Origin: Deltaproteobacteria bacterium
Lineage (GTDB): Bacteria > Desulfobacterota > Dissulfuribacteria > Dissulfuribacterales > UBA3076
Direction of reading: 5' to 3'
NCBI GenBank assembly: GCA_003194495.1
Contig: PQXE01000034.1
Coordinates: forward strand, 1 to 34,338
Length of the DNA stretch: 34,338 nt
Part shown: piece after piece, positions 1 through 7,275 of the stretch
How the letters are laid out: the number at the start of each line of letters is the position of its first letter
Numbering within the stretch: position 1 is the first letter of the stretch
Notes under the pieces: model-generated
What the model was told of the DNA's origin: nothing
Databases searched by the model: none
What the model saw: the letters and a program-made list of their open reading frames with translations, nothing else
Translations under genes and position numbers: made by a program

Positions 1-73
1 TTTTTCTTTGTGTACTTTGCGTCTTGAGCATAGCGGGCGGTTGGGCTACAGATATTCTTGAACCGCGAAGGCG
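1..73. repeat. Half of a dispersed inverted-repeat sequence
   Basis: The segment starts with a CTTTGTGTACTTTGCGTC-like arm and ends with GAACCGCGAAGGCG. The same two arms, in the opposite order, bound the nested repeat at 21137-21251, so this is probably a related or partial copy. No coding sequence is seen here. GAAGGCG at 67-73 recurs at 3977-3983, just beyond the other end of the IS21-like element. It could be a target duplication, but the terminal inverted repeats do not abut it cleanly. Confidence 0.45.
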
Positions 74-81
74 CCCCAGTA

Positions 82-131
82 CTTCAACGCTCATCATAAC
101 TGACCCATTTGTGCTCATTTAAATTAACCCA
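82..131 (+). repeat. Left terminal inverted repeat of the IS21-like element
   Basis: This 50-base end matches the complement of 3931-3980 at 37 positions. It contains two units of the form GCTCA-n-GACCC/AACCC, 24 bases apart (89-106 and 113-130). Confidence 0.8.
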
Positions 132-264
132 TCCCATGCGCACCTGTTTCTTTGCACTGGTGTAATAGGAGGGAGGATTTCCAGTGACAGAGGAGGTGGG
201 GCGCTTGGTGGAATTCGGGGAATTGAGAAAGGCTGATGAAGATCAGGAAGAGTACCAGGAAGGC

Positions 265-1014
265 TCAGCCTTTGGAGTTGGTCTTGAACGGGGGTTCAGA
301 GACTCGCAGTGAGGGTCCATCAATACGGATGGTAATGCAGTGATGTCTGAGGCGATCCAGGAGGGCGTCCAGCAGGGATTTGCGTTGAAAGAGATCGTAC
401 CATTCAGGATAGTCTAAATTTGTGGTGATGATTGTAGATTTTCGACCGTATCGTCTATCCATGAGCTTGAAAAAGGCGTTTGCCTGTTCCGGCTTCAAGG
501 TTAAATATCCCAGCTCGTCAATAAGTAATAGATCATATCGGGCAAGCAAGCCGAGCAGCTTCGGTGTTGTACGGTCTGCCATAGAGGCATAGATCTCATC
601 CAGGAGGTCTTGGGCATTATAGAAACGACTCCTATATCCTGAGACAAGGGCCTTGCGAAGCAGACCTATGGCCAATCCGGTCTTTCCTGCCCCTGGCGGA
701 CCTATAAAGATAACATTGTCTGTCCTGTCCATGAACGACAATCCGGCCAGTTCATGAATCTGCGCCCTGTTAATGCTTGGCTGCCTGTCAAAGGGAAAGG
801 TCTCCATGGTCCAACTCCACGGGATTTTGGCCTGCCTCAGCCGATATTCCTGACTCCTTTCTTTCCTGTATTGGATCTCCTTCAGCAACATCCGATAAAG
901 TACCTCAGATACTGCTGTTCCTTCTCTTTCCGTACGATCCAATTCCTGATCAAGGATCTGAGCCATTCCCTTAAACCGCAAGGAATCAAGGAGTTCCCGG
1001 ATCTTCTCTCTCAT
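265..1014 (-). CDS. istB: IstB-like ATP-binding transposition helper
   Basis: The 249-residue protein is an AAA+ ATPase of the IstB/DnaC family, the helper that with IstA drives IS21 transposition and target choice. Walker A is GPPGAGKT at residues 105-112. Walker B is LLLIDELG at 162-169. A helical N-terminal domain (about 1-70) precedes the ATPase core, and the length is normal for IstB. Its ATG overlaps the istA stop codon as ATGA (1011-1014), the usual translational coupling in this family. No truncation is seen. Confidence 0.95.
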   Translation of the reverse strand: MREKIRELLDSLRFKGMAQILDQELDRTEREGTAVSEVLYRMLLKEIQYRKERSQEYRLRQAKIPWSWTMETFPFDRQPSINRAQIHELAGLSFMDRTDNVIFIGPPGAGKTGLAIGLLRKALVSGYRSRFYNAQDLLDEIYASMADRTTPKLLGLLARYDLLLIDELGYLTLKPEQANAFFKLMDRRYGRKSTIITTNLDYPEWYDLFQRKSLLDALLDRLRHHCITIRIDGPSLRVSEPPFKTNSKG

Positions 1015-2405
1015 GATCCCTCATCTATGCCAAAAAAATCTCCGGCCAGATGAAAAAGGATCATCTGCTCCAGCCGGTTAAGATCATAGAGCCCATAGCG
1101 CAAGGCCCGGCTGATGACCGGCAGAAATGACTCCTGTGGATATGAGCGTTTCATCTCAATGAGTCTGCGGAATTGCCTTATCCCCCTGCCTTTGGAGCGT
1201 TTCTTCAGCTCAGCTATGTATAGATCAAGATCCTTGTGAATTCCTTTTAGCTGCTCCTCTTCTTTTGAAGGTCCTCTATGAGCCAATCGCCTGACTATTT
1301 GTTGAAGGTGTCCTGTATCTGTTACTCTTCTGTTTTTCTGTCCTATGGGCCTTTTATGCTCTGCAACCTTTTTATGCCCAAAGTAGACTACTACAAAATC
1401 CCAGTGCTTCTGGACCTCCACTTCCTTGCCTATAAGCCTTTCCGGCACCGAGTACTTGTTGGCGTCCAGGGACACATAGCTTTCCACATCAACAATCCTG
1501 GTACCAGCCTGATACACAGGAGGAACATAGACAGGCAAAGGAGTAAGATAGGGCTTCTCCATCAGATACGCCTCATCAGGACTCATACCAAGAGAGCGTT
1601 TGGGTTTGTGGTTGGCTACATCCCCGCACCATTTCATGGCCTGTCTGTTAAAATCATGCCAATCGGAAAAGGTCCGGCCGGCAAGAAAGTTCCCCTCTAT
1701 AAAAGAAAAATTCCTTTCCACTTTAGCCTTTCTATCAGGATCTTTGATGTAATGAGGGATAAAATCCATTCCAAACATATCGCCGAATACCTTCATGTCA
1801 GGAACTATGTCAGCATCAGGACCGCTGCCACACGCCACTATCACACTTGTGTTATCTATAATGCACCGGGTACAGGCCCCTCCCATAAACCCAAAGGCCT
1901 TATTCAAAAAGACTCTGGCCTCAAACCGGGTGAATCCCGGATAGTATTGAATGAAAAGACGACGACTATAGGAAAGGACTAAAGAGGCGCACTGGGCTGT
2001 AACTTTGCGTCCTCCCACAACAACCACGTGGGGCGATGTGTCGTGCTGCATCTCCACACCCGGGTCAAAGTTGTAGGTGCCGGCCCTGCGCTTCCTCTTG
2101 TTTTCTCTGATGTCCATTTCCCTGACCAGCCTGGTCAGTGTGCTATAAGATATGTCAATATCATTACGTTCCTTAAGGACCTCCCGGACCCGGACTACAT
2201 TGCCCCGGCAAAGCTGGAAGACTTCTTTGATATGAGCAGTGGCCTCCTGGTACCTGGAGGTTGTCAAGGGCTTCTGATTGGCTTGTCCCCGCAATACACG
2301 ACGGACAGTGTTCCTGGAAATCTTGAGAACCCGAGAAATCTCTCTGATCTTGATCTTCTTTTGATGCAATGTCAGAATTGCCTGTTTCATGTCGTGAGAG
2401 ATCAT
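1011..2405 (-). CDS. istA: IS21-family transposase IstA
   Basis: This 464-residue DDE transposase starts with a helix-turn-helix (residues about 19-39, IREISRVLKISRNTVRRVLR). The catalytic core has D122 in QHDTS, D184 in IIDNTS and E230 in KAKVERNFSF, which fits the IS21 DDE pattern. A C-terminal beta-barrel-like Mu-type domain follows (about 300-400). The start is supported by AGGAG five bases before the ATG. The first 233 bases also encode the C-terminus of the ParB-like protein in another frame. An in-frame TAG lies eight codons upstream, so the gene begins independently rather than as a simple ParB fusion. Confidence 0.95.
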   Translation of the reverse strand: MISHDMKQAILTLHQKKIKIREISRVLKISRNTVRRVLRGQANQKPLTTSRYQEATAHIKEVFQLCRGNVVRVREVLKERNDIDISYSTLTRLVREMDIRENKRKRRAGTYNFDPGVEMQHDTSPHVVVVGGRKVTAQCASLVLSYSRRLFIQYYPGFTRFEARVFLNKAFGFMGGACTRCIIDNTSVIVACGSGPDADIVPDMKVFGDMFGMDFIPHYIKDPDRKAKVERNFSFIEGNFLAGRTFSDWHDFNRQAMKWCGDVANHKPKRSLGMSPDEAYLMEKPYLTPLPVYVPPVYQAGTRIVDVESYVSLDANKYSVPERLIGKEVEVQKHWDFVVVYFGHKKVAEHKRPIGQKNRRVTDTGHLQQIVRRLAHRGPSKEEEQLKGIHKDLDLYIAELKKRSKGRGIRQFRRLIEMKRSYPQESFLPVISRALRYGLYDLNRLEQMILFHLAGDFFGIDEGS

Positions 2406-3306
2406 GAAGTCTCCTGATGTCCTGTTCTAAACTCATAAAGCCCTTTTGGGTTTCTTCAAAGGCGGTCAACAGCACACGGCGGTCCAGATTGCTCTGGCCT
2501 GGATAAATAACAGTAGGTACCTGTCTATGCAGGCGGGAAAGAATGTGCCTGACGATTTGTAAATCCTTGAGGCATTTGCCCTCTGGTCCCCCTTTGAGTA
2601 TCTTTGCCTGATCTTTTTCCCGAGCAGCACGTAATGCCTTGATAAAAAGACCCGGATCCTGGATCATCCTCTCTCGCTTTTTACGATTGGACTCCTGATA
2701 GTGACGATAGAATTCGGTCAAATCCCGGGTAGAGATGGGATCTTTAGCCAATCGCTCTGCTAAGATGTGTGCATGGTCGGGTATGGCGCGCGCCATAGGT
2801 GCCAAGACCCTGGCAGCCGCCCAGGTGGAAATATGCCCCTTGCGGACCAAGTCCAGAATTTCATCCGAGAGGACATCAATAAGGGCCAGACGCCTGGCTA
2901 CCCAGCTTTGATTACATCCCAGCAGATGGGCTATCCTTGCTTGAGATAGATCGTATTTCTCTCGAAGCTCACGCATCAGCATGGCCTCTTCTATGGCTTG
3001 CCATTTCCGGCCACGGATCCTGGCCAAGATCTGAATAAGGGCTTTGTTTTCCTCACACGACCATATCTCAGCTAGGACCATATCCTGACCACATCGTTTA
3101 ATGGCAACCACCCTCATATAACCATCAATAAGGACAAAACGCGGGCCTTCAGAGATAGTAATTACCGGAATGATCTGCCCGTGACATTCTATAGAATGGA
3201 CAAGTGAGGAAATACCCTCCTTTTTATATATCCTGCTATTGGCATAACGAAGATTGAGCTGAGCGATCTCAATTTCTCGTATGTCTATAGTATGGCCTGG
3301 TTTCAT
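2173..3306 (-). CDS. ParB/Spo0J-like DNA-binding protein carried by the IS21-like element
   Basis: The 377-residue protein has an N-terminal ParB-type domain (about 5-85) with GQIIPV and the box IDGYMRVVA, which replaces the usual GERRWRA. A helix-turn-helix follows at about 120-144 (LSQARIAHLLGCNQSWVARR). The central region is rich in charged helices. After about residue 301 the reading frame overlaps the 5' end of istA by 233 bases, so the last 76 residues may be a by-product or a genuine dual-coded tail. Chromosomal ParB acts in segregation with ParA, but there is no parA here. Its place between two transposition genes suggests a role in target or end recognition, or in regulation (inference). 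Confidence 0.85.
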   Translation of the reverse strand: MKPGHTIDIREIEIAQLNLRYANSRIYKKEGISSLVHSIECHGQIIPVITISEGPRFVLIDGYMRVVAIKRCGQDMVLAEIWSCEENKALIQILARIRGRKWQAIEEAMLMRELREKYDLSQARIAHLLGCNQSWVARRLALIDVLSDEILDLVRKGHISTWAAARVLAPMARAIPDHAHILAERLAKDPISTRDLTEFYRHYQESNRKKRERMIQDPGLFIKALRAAREKDQAKILKGGPEGKCLKDLQIVRHILSRLHRQVPTVIYPGQSNLDRRVLLTAFEETQKGFMSLEQDIRRLHDLSRHETGNSDIASKEDQDQRDFSGSQDFQEHCPSCIAGTSQSEALDNLQVPGGHCSYQRSLPALPGQCSPGPGGP

Positions 3307-3372
3307 GTTGAGGAAATTAACGATACTTATTCCACAATGCTATCTAGTCCTATATTTGCAATCACTCGTCTG

Positions 3373-3825
3373 TCATGGACTCATAGCACAACCCCCTGTA
3401 ATAACATCAATTTTCACAATTAACTCGTCCATTTTTGCAACCCCGCTCAGATCAATAGGGACGAGTTTGTAATGACCGGATAGGCAATTATTTCGCATAG
3501 TTAACTCGTCCATCTTTGCAATCATGGATTTATCTCCTGCTGATTGTCGCTTCCGGCAATTGCGCTGTCGCTGCAGCTGCCTGTTCCGTTCAGTGTATGC
3601 CGGGTGGGTCTTGCGATAATGTCGCCAGTAGTCAGGATGTCTTTGCCTCCAGGCCCTCTGACAATCAGCCTGATTGGCTCTATATGCCTCATCTGTAGCA
3701 AGTTTCTCCTTCTGCCACTTCCGACGACGTGCCTTCTGATATTTTGGACGAGAGCAATACTGTTGATCAGGTACTGTTGGGTATGGATCAAATGACCTTC
3801 CACAAAAAACACAAATCCGGTTCAT
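3373..3825 (-). CDS. Small basic zinc-finger-like protein of the IS21-like element
   Basis: This 150-residue basic protein begins with C5-x2-C8, then C24, which resembles the first three ligands of a treble-clef or zinc-ribbon finger (ICVFCGRSF ... YCSRPKYQ). The expected fourth cysteine appears to be replaced by Tyr29, so metal binding may be weakened. Residues 30-95 are Arg/Lys/Gln/Tyr-rich with repeated RxxHPxYxR-type motifs, which suits nucleic-acid binding. The C-terminus contains AKMDEL twice, produced by a 21-bp DNA repeat. It is the first gene of the four-gene element and begins after a GGGGGG Shine-Dalgarno-like run. Its function is unknown. Confidence 0.7.
   Translation of the reverse strand: MNRICVFCGRSFDPYPTVPDQQYCSRPKYQKARRRKWQKEKLATDEAYRANQADCQRAWRQRHPDYWRHYRKTHPAYTERNRQLQRQRNCRKRQSAGDKSMIAKMDELTMRNNCLSGHYKLVPIDLSGVAKMDELIVKIDVITGGCAMSP
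3420..3521. repeat. Pair of 21-bp direct repeats between the zinc-finger and ParB-like genes
   Basis: TTAACTCGTCCAT-TTTGCAA occurs at 3420-3440 and 3501-3521, with one mismatch and a spacing of 81 bp. A weaker related ACTCGTC lies near 3364. The copies sit in the 3' end of the zinc-finger gene, just upstream of the ParB-like gene, where an operator or ParB-type binding site would be plausible. Confidence 0.55.
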
Positions 3826-3904
3826 GATGCCCCCCAGAAATGAAATTACTGGAGGTCCACAGACCGGACTGTGTCGGAAAAGTCAAAATTAAAAAATCAG
3901 AGAT

Positions 3905-3980
3905 GGGTCAAAACCTGAGCATAATTCCGGAGGGTCAATTTTCATGAGCAGATGTGGGTCAATTCCTGTGAGCGCTGAAG
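3905..3980 (-). repeat. Right terminal repeats of the IS21-like element
   Basis: Three units of the form GGGTCAA...GAGC lie at 3905-3920, 3932-3949 and 3956-3973. The outer 50 bases (3931-3980) are the inverted partner of 82-131. Confidence 0.8.
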
Positions 3981-4004
3981 GCGGTGATTGTTGCTAGGCC
4001 TACA

Positions 4005-4037
4005 GGTGTCCCCTAACTTCGTAAAAGTTGGTGTCCC
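4005..4037. repeat. REP-like GGTGTCCC repeat with small hairpin
   Basis: GGTGTCCC is directly repeated at 4005-4012 and 4030-4037. Between them AACTT (4015-4019) can pair with AAGTT (4025-4029). GGTGTCCC-type motifs are common in REP sequences near RAYT genes, and RAYT fragments lie 3.6 kb away. An attC reading was considered and not adopted. Confidence 0.4.
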
Positions 4038-4095
4038 TTGACACATGAATTGACCGTTATGCCCTTTTTTTTATCAGGGAATAAATGTGCTTGGT

Positions 4096-5301
4096 TTATT
4101 GTATTACAAACTCAAATCCTTCTTCTTTTGAGCCCGTGACTTCCACCTCAAACATAATATAAGGAATTGAATCTCCAGAAGAGTAAAACCATTGAGTAAA
4201 TGTTCGTTGACGTGAGCGAATTTGATCACCAACCTGAATGGATAGTGTTCCTGTTTCTGCCGAGTACCCATAATAATAGTTCACACCAAACCGATAAGTT
4301 CCTGGCTCAATGGTATCGCATGAGACGAAATAATGTTCAGGTCCATAACTGGTTACGTCATCACGATCAAGAAATCCAGAAATTCCGTTTAGATTCATAT
4401 AATAAACATGTGAACCATTTGGTTCAAAAACGTGCAAATCCAAATCTGGATTACTTCCCCAAGTTAACGTAGCTGTAATAATTCCGTTTCCTAATGTGGT
4501 ATCGGGGAAGTTAAGTTCATTTATTGTGTTCATGATATCACCCAGGATTTTCGTCTCGGCTTGATGTCCAATTGCCATATACGATTTCTCAAACGTATGC
4601 CCACTCAAATCTTGCAAATTGATACCAAAGAAGTTGTCAAGATTTGCAGGTAATGATCCAGGCACACTTCCTATAATAATATCTTCATCAAGTGTCGTAT
4701 ATGGCCCACTGCCAGCAACATAGTTGTCCGGATTGCCGACTGAGACTATTCCAAAACCATCGGAATATTGAGAGTCTAAACCGAGGTAAGCAATGTTGGC
4801 AAACAGATTACCCTGTGAATGGGCAACAACTACAACCTTATTCCCTTCACTTAAAAACTTATTATACTTCTCAACATTATCTTGAACCGCAGGGTTGCCT
4901 TGTAAAATACTTTCATCAACAGTGTTAGCTATTTCTATCAATTTATTTTGAAGAAAATCCGGCATTGGATCCAATCCGGCAAGGTAACGCCAAAATTGGC
5001 TCCAGTCTGTTTGTAGGTTTTGTTCAAAAGTCTCCACCAGGTCCAGCAATGTGCCATCGGAGGGATTATGAGCTGTAATGTAAGTTATTATTCCTTCCAA
5101 ATCCGTACCCGCAACATGTGATTCTAGCCGCCAAGCCAATAAATCTCGACTTGAATCAGCGTCTTCTTTGTCATTCCATACTCCATTGCCAAAAACTACA
5201 AATACCCCTTGTTGACAAAGCCTCCCGTCAGCAGAGCAAACAAGGTTTGGAAAAAATAATGCAAAAATTAGTACAAAGGTAAGTGACAATTTAGTTTTCA
5301 T
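4096..5301 (-). CDS. Secreted lipase/esterase-like alpha/beta hydrolase with C-terminal DUF2135-like domain
   Basis: The 401-residue protein has a Sec signal peptide (about 1-24, hydrophobic FVLIFALFF). A hydrolase region contains the nucleophile elbow VVVVAHSQGNLFAN, so the serine of AHSQG is the likely catalytic residue. GTD/GHTFEKSYM and GHQAE segments may supply the Asp and His. From about residue 270, ATLTWGSNPDLDLHVFEPNG and YGPEHYFVSC are typical of a DUF2135/YfaP-like beta-sandwich that may bind a surface or carbohydrate. The start has a perfect AGGAGG, and its ATG overlaps the previous gene's stop (5298-5301), so the two are coupled. The substrate is unknown. Confidence 0.75.
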   Translation of the reverse strand: MKTKLSLTFVLIFALFFPNLVCSADGRLCQQGVFVVFGNGVWNDKEDADSSRDLLAWRLESHVAGTDLEGIITYITAHNPSDGTLLDLVETFEQNLQTDWSQFWRYLAGLDPMPDFLQNKLIEIANTVDESILQGNPAVQDNVEKYNKFLSEGNKVVVVAHSQGNLFANIAYLGLDSQYSDGFGIVSVGNPDNYVAGSGPYTTLDEDIIIGSVPGSLPANLDNFFGINLQDLSGHTFEKSYMAIGHQAETKILGDIMNTINELNFPDTTLGNGIITATLTWGSNPDLDLHVFEPNGSHVYYMNLNGISGFLDRDDVTSYGPEHYFVSCDTIEPGTYRFGVNYYYGYSAETGTLSIQVGDQIRSRQRTFTQWFYSSGDSIPYIMFEVEVTGSKEEGFEFVIQ

Positions 5302-6152
5302 TGAGCACCTCCTATAGCGTCAACATCAAAATTACAGCTATTTTTCCAGTCTCGGACAGGAGCGCCGAAAATCATTTCGCCACCTAATGAGTTACTGTAG
5401 TTGATATAAGCAAGGCTACGCTCTCTGGTATTTAGAAATTCGGCTTTTAATGCAGCACGAGTATCTGAAGATGTTTCGCCCTGAATGTAAAAAAGGCATT
5501 CACCGTGACGCGCCATTCTTGTCGCATGGTTGAAAGCGGCATCAGGATCGCTTGCTTGAGAAAGCAGCCCTTGATACTCTATAGCGACCTGAGTTAAGGC
5601 AACACGAACTTTTTCATTATCTGGATAAGCAAAGTAAATATACCTTTGTATATCATCACGGACTCCATCTGAATCACTATCAATTCCCAAAAGCGTTTGT
5701 TTACCAGCCTCCCCTGGATCTGGAGGAAGAACCTTATTGTCTTCTATTTCAGTTATAATAAGCTCTATTGGAAGAGGCTTAGCTATTACTCTTTGATTTT
5801 CCCCAACAGTGGCTTGTTTTAACTGAATTACACCGTCATATTCACCGATCATTGCATCGGGTGGCACATTAATCGTTATAGTAAGTTCTAAATCATTTTC
5901 TTTTTGGATAACTCCAACAGAGGCAGGGGAAACAGACACCCAAGGCTGAAGTTCGGGAACCACACGAGCTATTATATCTTGTAAATCTTTAGTAGATTTA
6001 ACGACCATTGTGTGGATTGATTGCGTTCTCTGCATTTGCTCTATTTTAATTTTGTTTGGAACCCAACTGATAACAGGACGAGCGACTGCGGTATTGCCAA
6101 TAGACAACATAAAAACTGTAGTTATCAACAATAGCATAAGTTTAGTTTGCAT
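5298..6152 (-). CDS. Exported protein with Ig-like region and DxDxDG calcium-type motif
   Basis: The 284-residue protein has a signal peptide (about 1-24, ending near AVARP). Residues 70-130 look like a beta-sandwich (VSPASVGVI ... ELTITINVPPDAMIGEYDGVIQL), resembling bacterial Ig-like repeats. DSDSDGVRDD at about 157-166 is a calcium-binding loop of the thrombospondin type 3/dockerin type. A helical C-terminus with two cysteines follows. AAAGGAG lies upstream of the ATG. It is coupled to the lipase-like gene by ATGA overlap, so it may be a partner, inhibitor or foldase of that enzyme (inference). No family is recognised with confidence. Confidence 0.65.
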   Translation of the reverse strand: MQTKLMLLLITTVFMLSIGNTAVARPVISWVPNKIKIEQMQRTQSIHTMVVKSTKDLQDIIARVVPELQPWVSVSPASVGVIQKENDLELTITINVPPDAMIGEYDGVIQLKQATVGENQRVIAKPLPIELIITEIEDNKVLPPDPGEAGKQTLLGIDSDSDGVRDDIQRYIYFAYPDNEKVRVALTQVAIEYQGLLSQASDPDAAFNHATRMARHGECLFYIQGETSSDTRAALKAEFLNTRERSLAYINYSNSLGGEMIFGAPVRDWKNSCNFDVDAIGGAQ

Positions 6153-6307
6153 TGTGTTACTCCTTTCAATCTTGAATTTTATGAATTAAAACAACGATAA
6201 CTATTTAGTATTATGGCATATATCATTGTTCATACATAAGGCCCTCTATTCATTTTCAAAGCATCAATAACACCCCCTCGTTATTTATTTAAACAATTTA
6301 ATTTGAC

Positions 6308-6427
6308 ACCCAACGACCGCGATAACCTACCGCAAAAATGCGTGGCACAGCCTTTCTTGCATCCATGAACTTGGTGCGGAGCAACAGACTTCAAAAAACC
6401 GGCAAGTTTTTGCGGTCAGAGTTAATT
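6308..6427 (-). other. attC-like integron recombination site
   Basis: The minus strand ends in GTTGGGT (6314-6308), a perfect GTTRRRY core. The other end is AATTAAC (6427-6421), one mismatch from RYYYAAC. Just inside, GACCGC (6315-6320) pairs with GCGGTC (6412-6417), and the next dozen bases pair imperfectly (6321-6332 with 6400-6411), leaving bulges as attC sites do. The length of 120 bp is within the usual attC range. It lies just 3' of one minus-strand gene and 5' of the next, where a cassette boundary would be. The degenerate second core keeps confidence moderate. Confidence 0.5.
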
Positions 6428-6611
6428 GCATTGTTATCTTTGATTACGCTGAAAAAAGTCTATTTTGAGCCACCATCCTGAAATAGCTATATAAGTTTCG
6501 TATGCGTAACTTATATATTACGAATGTGTTTATGTTATAGCTTTAGATTGACGTCGACTTTTTGCAGGGTAAGCTTATATCGTTTTTAATACAACATAAG
6601 GCTTATGTTTA

Positions 6612-7181
6612 TTATATGCGCACAAAGGATATTTCGGAACAACCTCTTTTTACGGGTTGGATTACGTTAGTTTGAGGATGAATAAGCTCAATTCCTCTAT
6701 CCTTTGTTATGCAGATATTTAGAGCATGGTTGTCGCTGGTTGGTCCTTTGCACCATATTTGTCCAAATGCCCAGGGCAAACATTCTTCTTTTGATAACTT
6801 TTGCCCTACCATCTGGTTGTATCGTTCTTTGACAACAAAAGAATGAAGAAGAAGGGCAAAGTCATCACAATCAAACATCTGACTAGAATCGTCCAGGATA
6901 TGGTATGTAGGCACAAAAGAATTCACTCCTGAATCCATAACTAATGTCCATAATTCATTATCTGACGGCATCATATACCATGTGTCAGAAATCTTGATAT
7001 TATTGGAACTAATTCCCGGCTAGGCCTCTTTCAACATCGACTTAATTTCAGCTCCACCAATCTTTTGAACACCATCCTTATTATGATTGCAGCAATGATA
7101 AGTGACAGCGCATCCCTGTACAGACACTAATAGAAAAATTACGAAAATTGGAATTTTTAAGCATTTAGCTTTTCCCTTCAT
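6612..7181 (-). pseudogene. Papain-like (MOA/Agglutinin_C-like) lipoprotein gene interrupted by an in-frame TAG
   Basis: An ATG at 7181, with GAGG nearby, opens a lipoprotein: a hydrophobic stretch then VSVQGC as lipobox. After 53 codons an amber TAG (7022-7020) occurs. The same frame then continues without a stop to 6612, with recognisable sequence (SDTWYMMPSDNELWTLV). The downstream part has a papain/transglutaminase-like triad pattern: Cys in FDCDDFA, His in NHALNI, and a following IELIHPQTN. This resembles the C-terminal cysteine-peptidase domain of lectin MOA-related proteins. The downstream part alone (6612-6974, 120 residues) would lack the export signal. Nonsense mutation is the simplest reading. 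A c-di-GMP riboswitch precedes the gene. Confidence 0.75.
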
Positions 7182-7197
7182 GTTTTGCCTCATTTAC

Positions 7198-7275
7198 ATA
7201 AGAGGCAACCCGGCTGTCTTTTAAATCAAGATCCGTGGCTTTCCGTCTCTACCTCACGATAAATTTGGCATTTTC
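7198..7275 (-). promoter_or_regulatory. Cyclic di-GMP-I (GEMM) riboswitch
   Basis: Read on the minus strand, TGCCAAA leads into a hairpin TTTATC-GTGA-GGTAGA (7263-7248) closed by a GNRA tetraloop. Next come GACGGAAAGCC (7247-7237), then ACGG, a variable arm, and CAGCCGGGTTGCC (7216-7204). This order of GNRA hairpin, GACGNAAAGCC and CCGGGTTGCC is the GEMM-I signature (Vc2 type), with one change in the usual GACGCAAAGCC. It ends about 17 bases before the ATG at 7181, which suits control of translation of the lipoprotein gene by c-di-GMP. No clear terminator hairpin is seen. Confidence 0.8.

Larger units (their letters stand above)
82..3980 (-). mobile_element. IS21-family-like element with four genes (zinc-finger protein, ParB-like, istA, istB)
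   Basis: Four minus-strand genes lie between imperfect terminal inverted repeats. Reading inward from 82 and from 3980 (complement), 37 of the first 50 positions match, including CGCTCA, TGACCCA, TGCTCAT and AAATT-ACCC blocks. Each end contains repeated GCTCA...GACCC units: two at the left (89-106, 113-130) and three at the right (3956-3973, 3932-3949, 3905-3920). Repeated terminal units of this kind are typical of IS21 transposase binding sites. Ordinary IS21 members are about 2-2.5 kb with only istA and istB. Here two extra genes precede istA, giving about 3.9 kb. istA and istB look intact, so the element could be active. Confidence 0.85.

Noticed and set aside
2173-2405. Programmed frameshift making a ParB-IstA fusion
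   Set aside because: No clear slippery sequence is visible, and istA has its own ribosome site and an upstream in-frame stop.
4005-4062. Possible second attC (GTTAGGG ... GCATAAC on the minus strand)
   Set aside because: The ends fit the cores poorly and the inner pairing is only a five-base stem. The repeated GGTGTCCC is better read as a REP-like sequence.
7020-7022. TAG as a pyrrolysine codon
   Set aside because: Possible in some deltaproteobacteria, but this family is not known to use pyrrolysine and no pyl genes are seen. A nonsense mutation is simpler.
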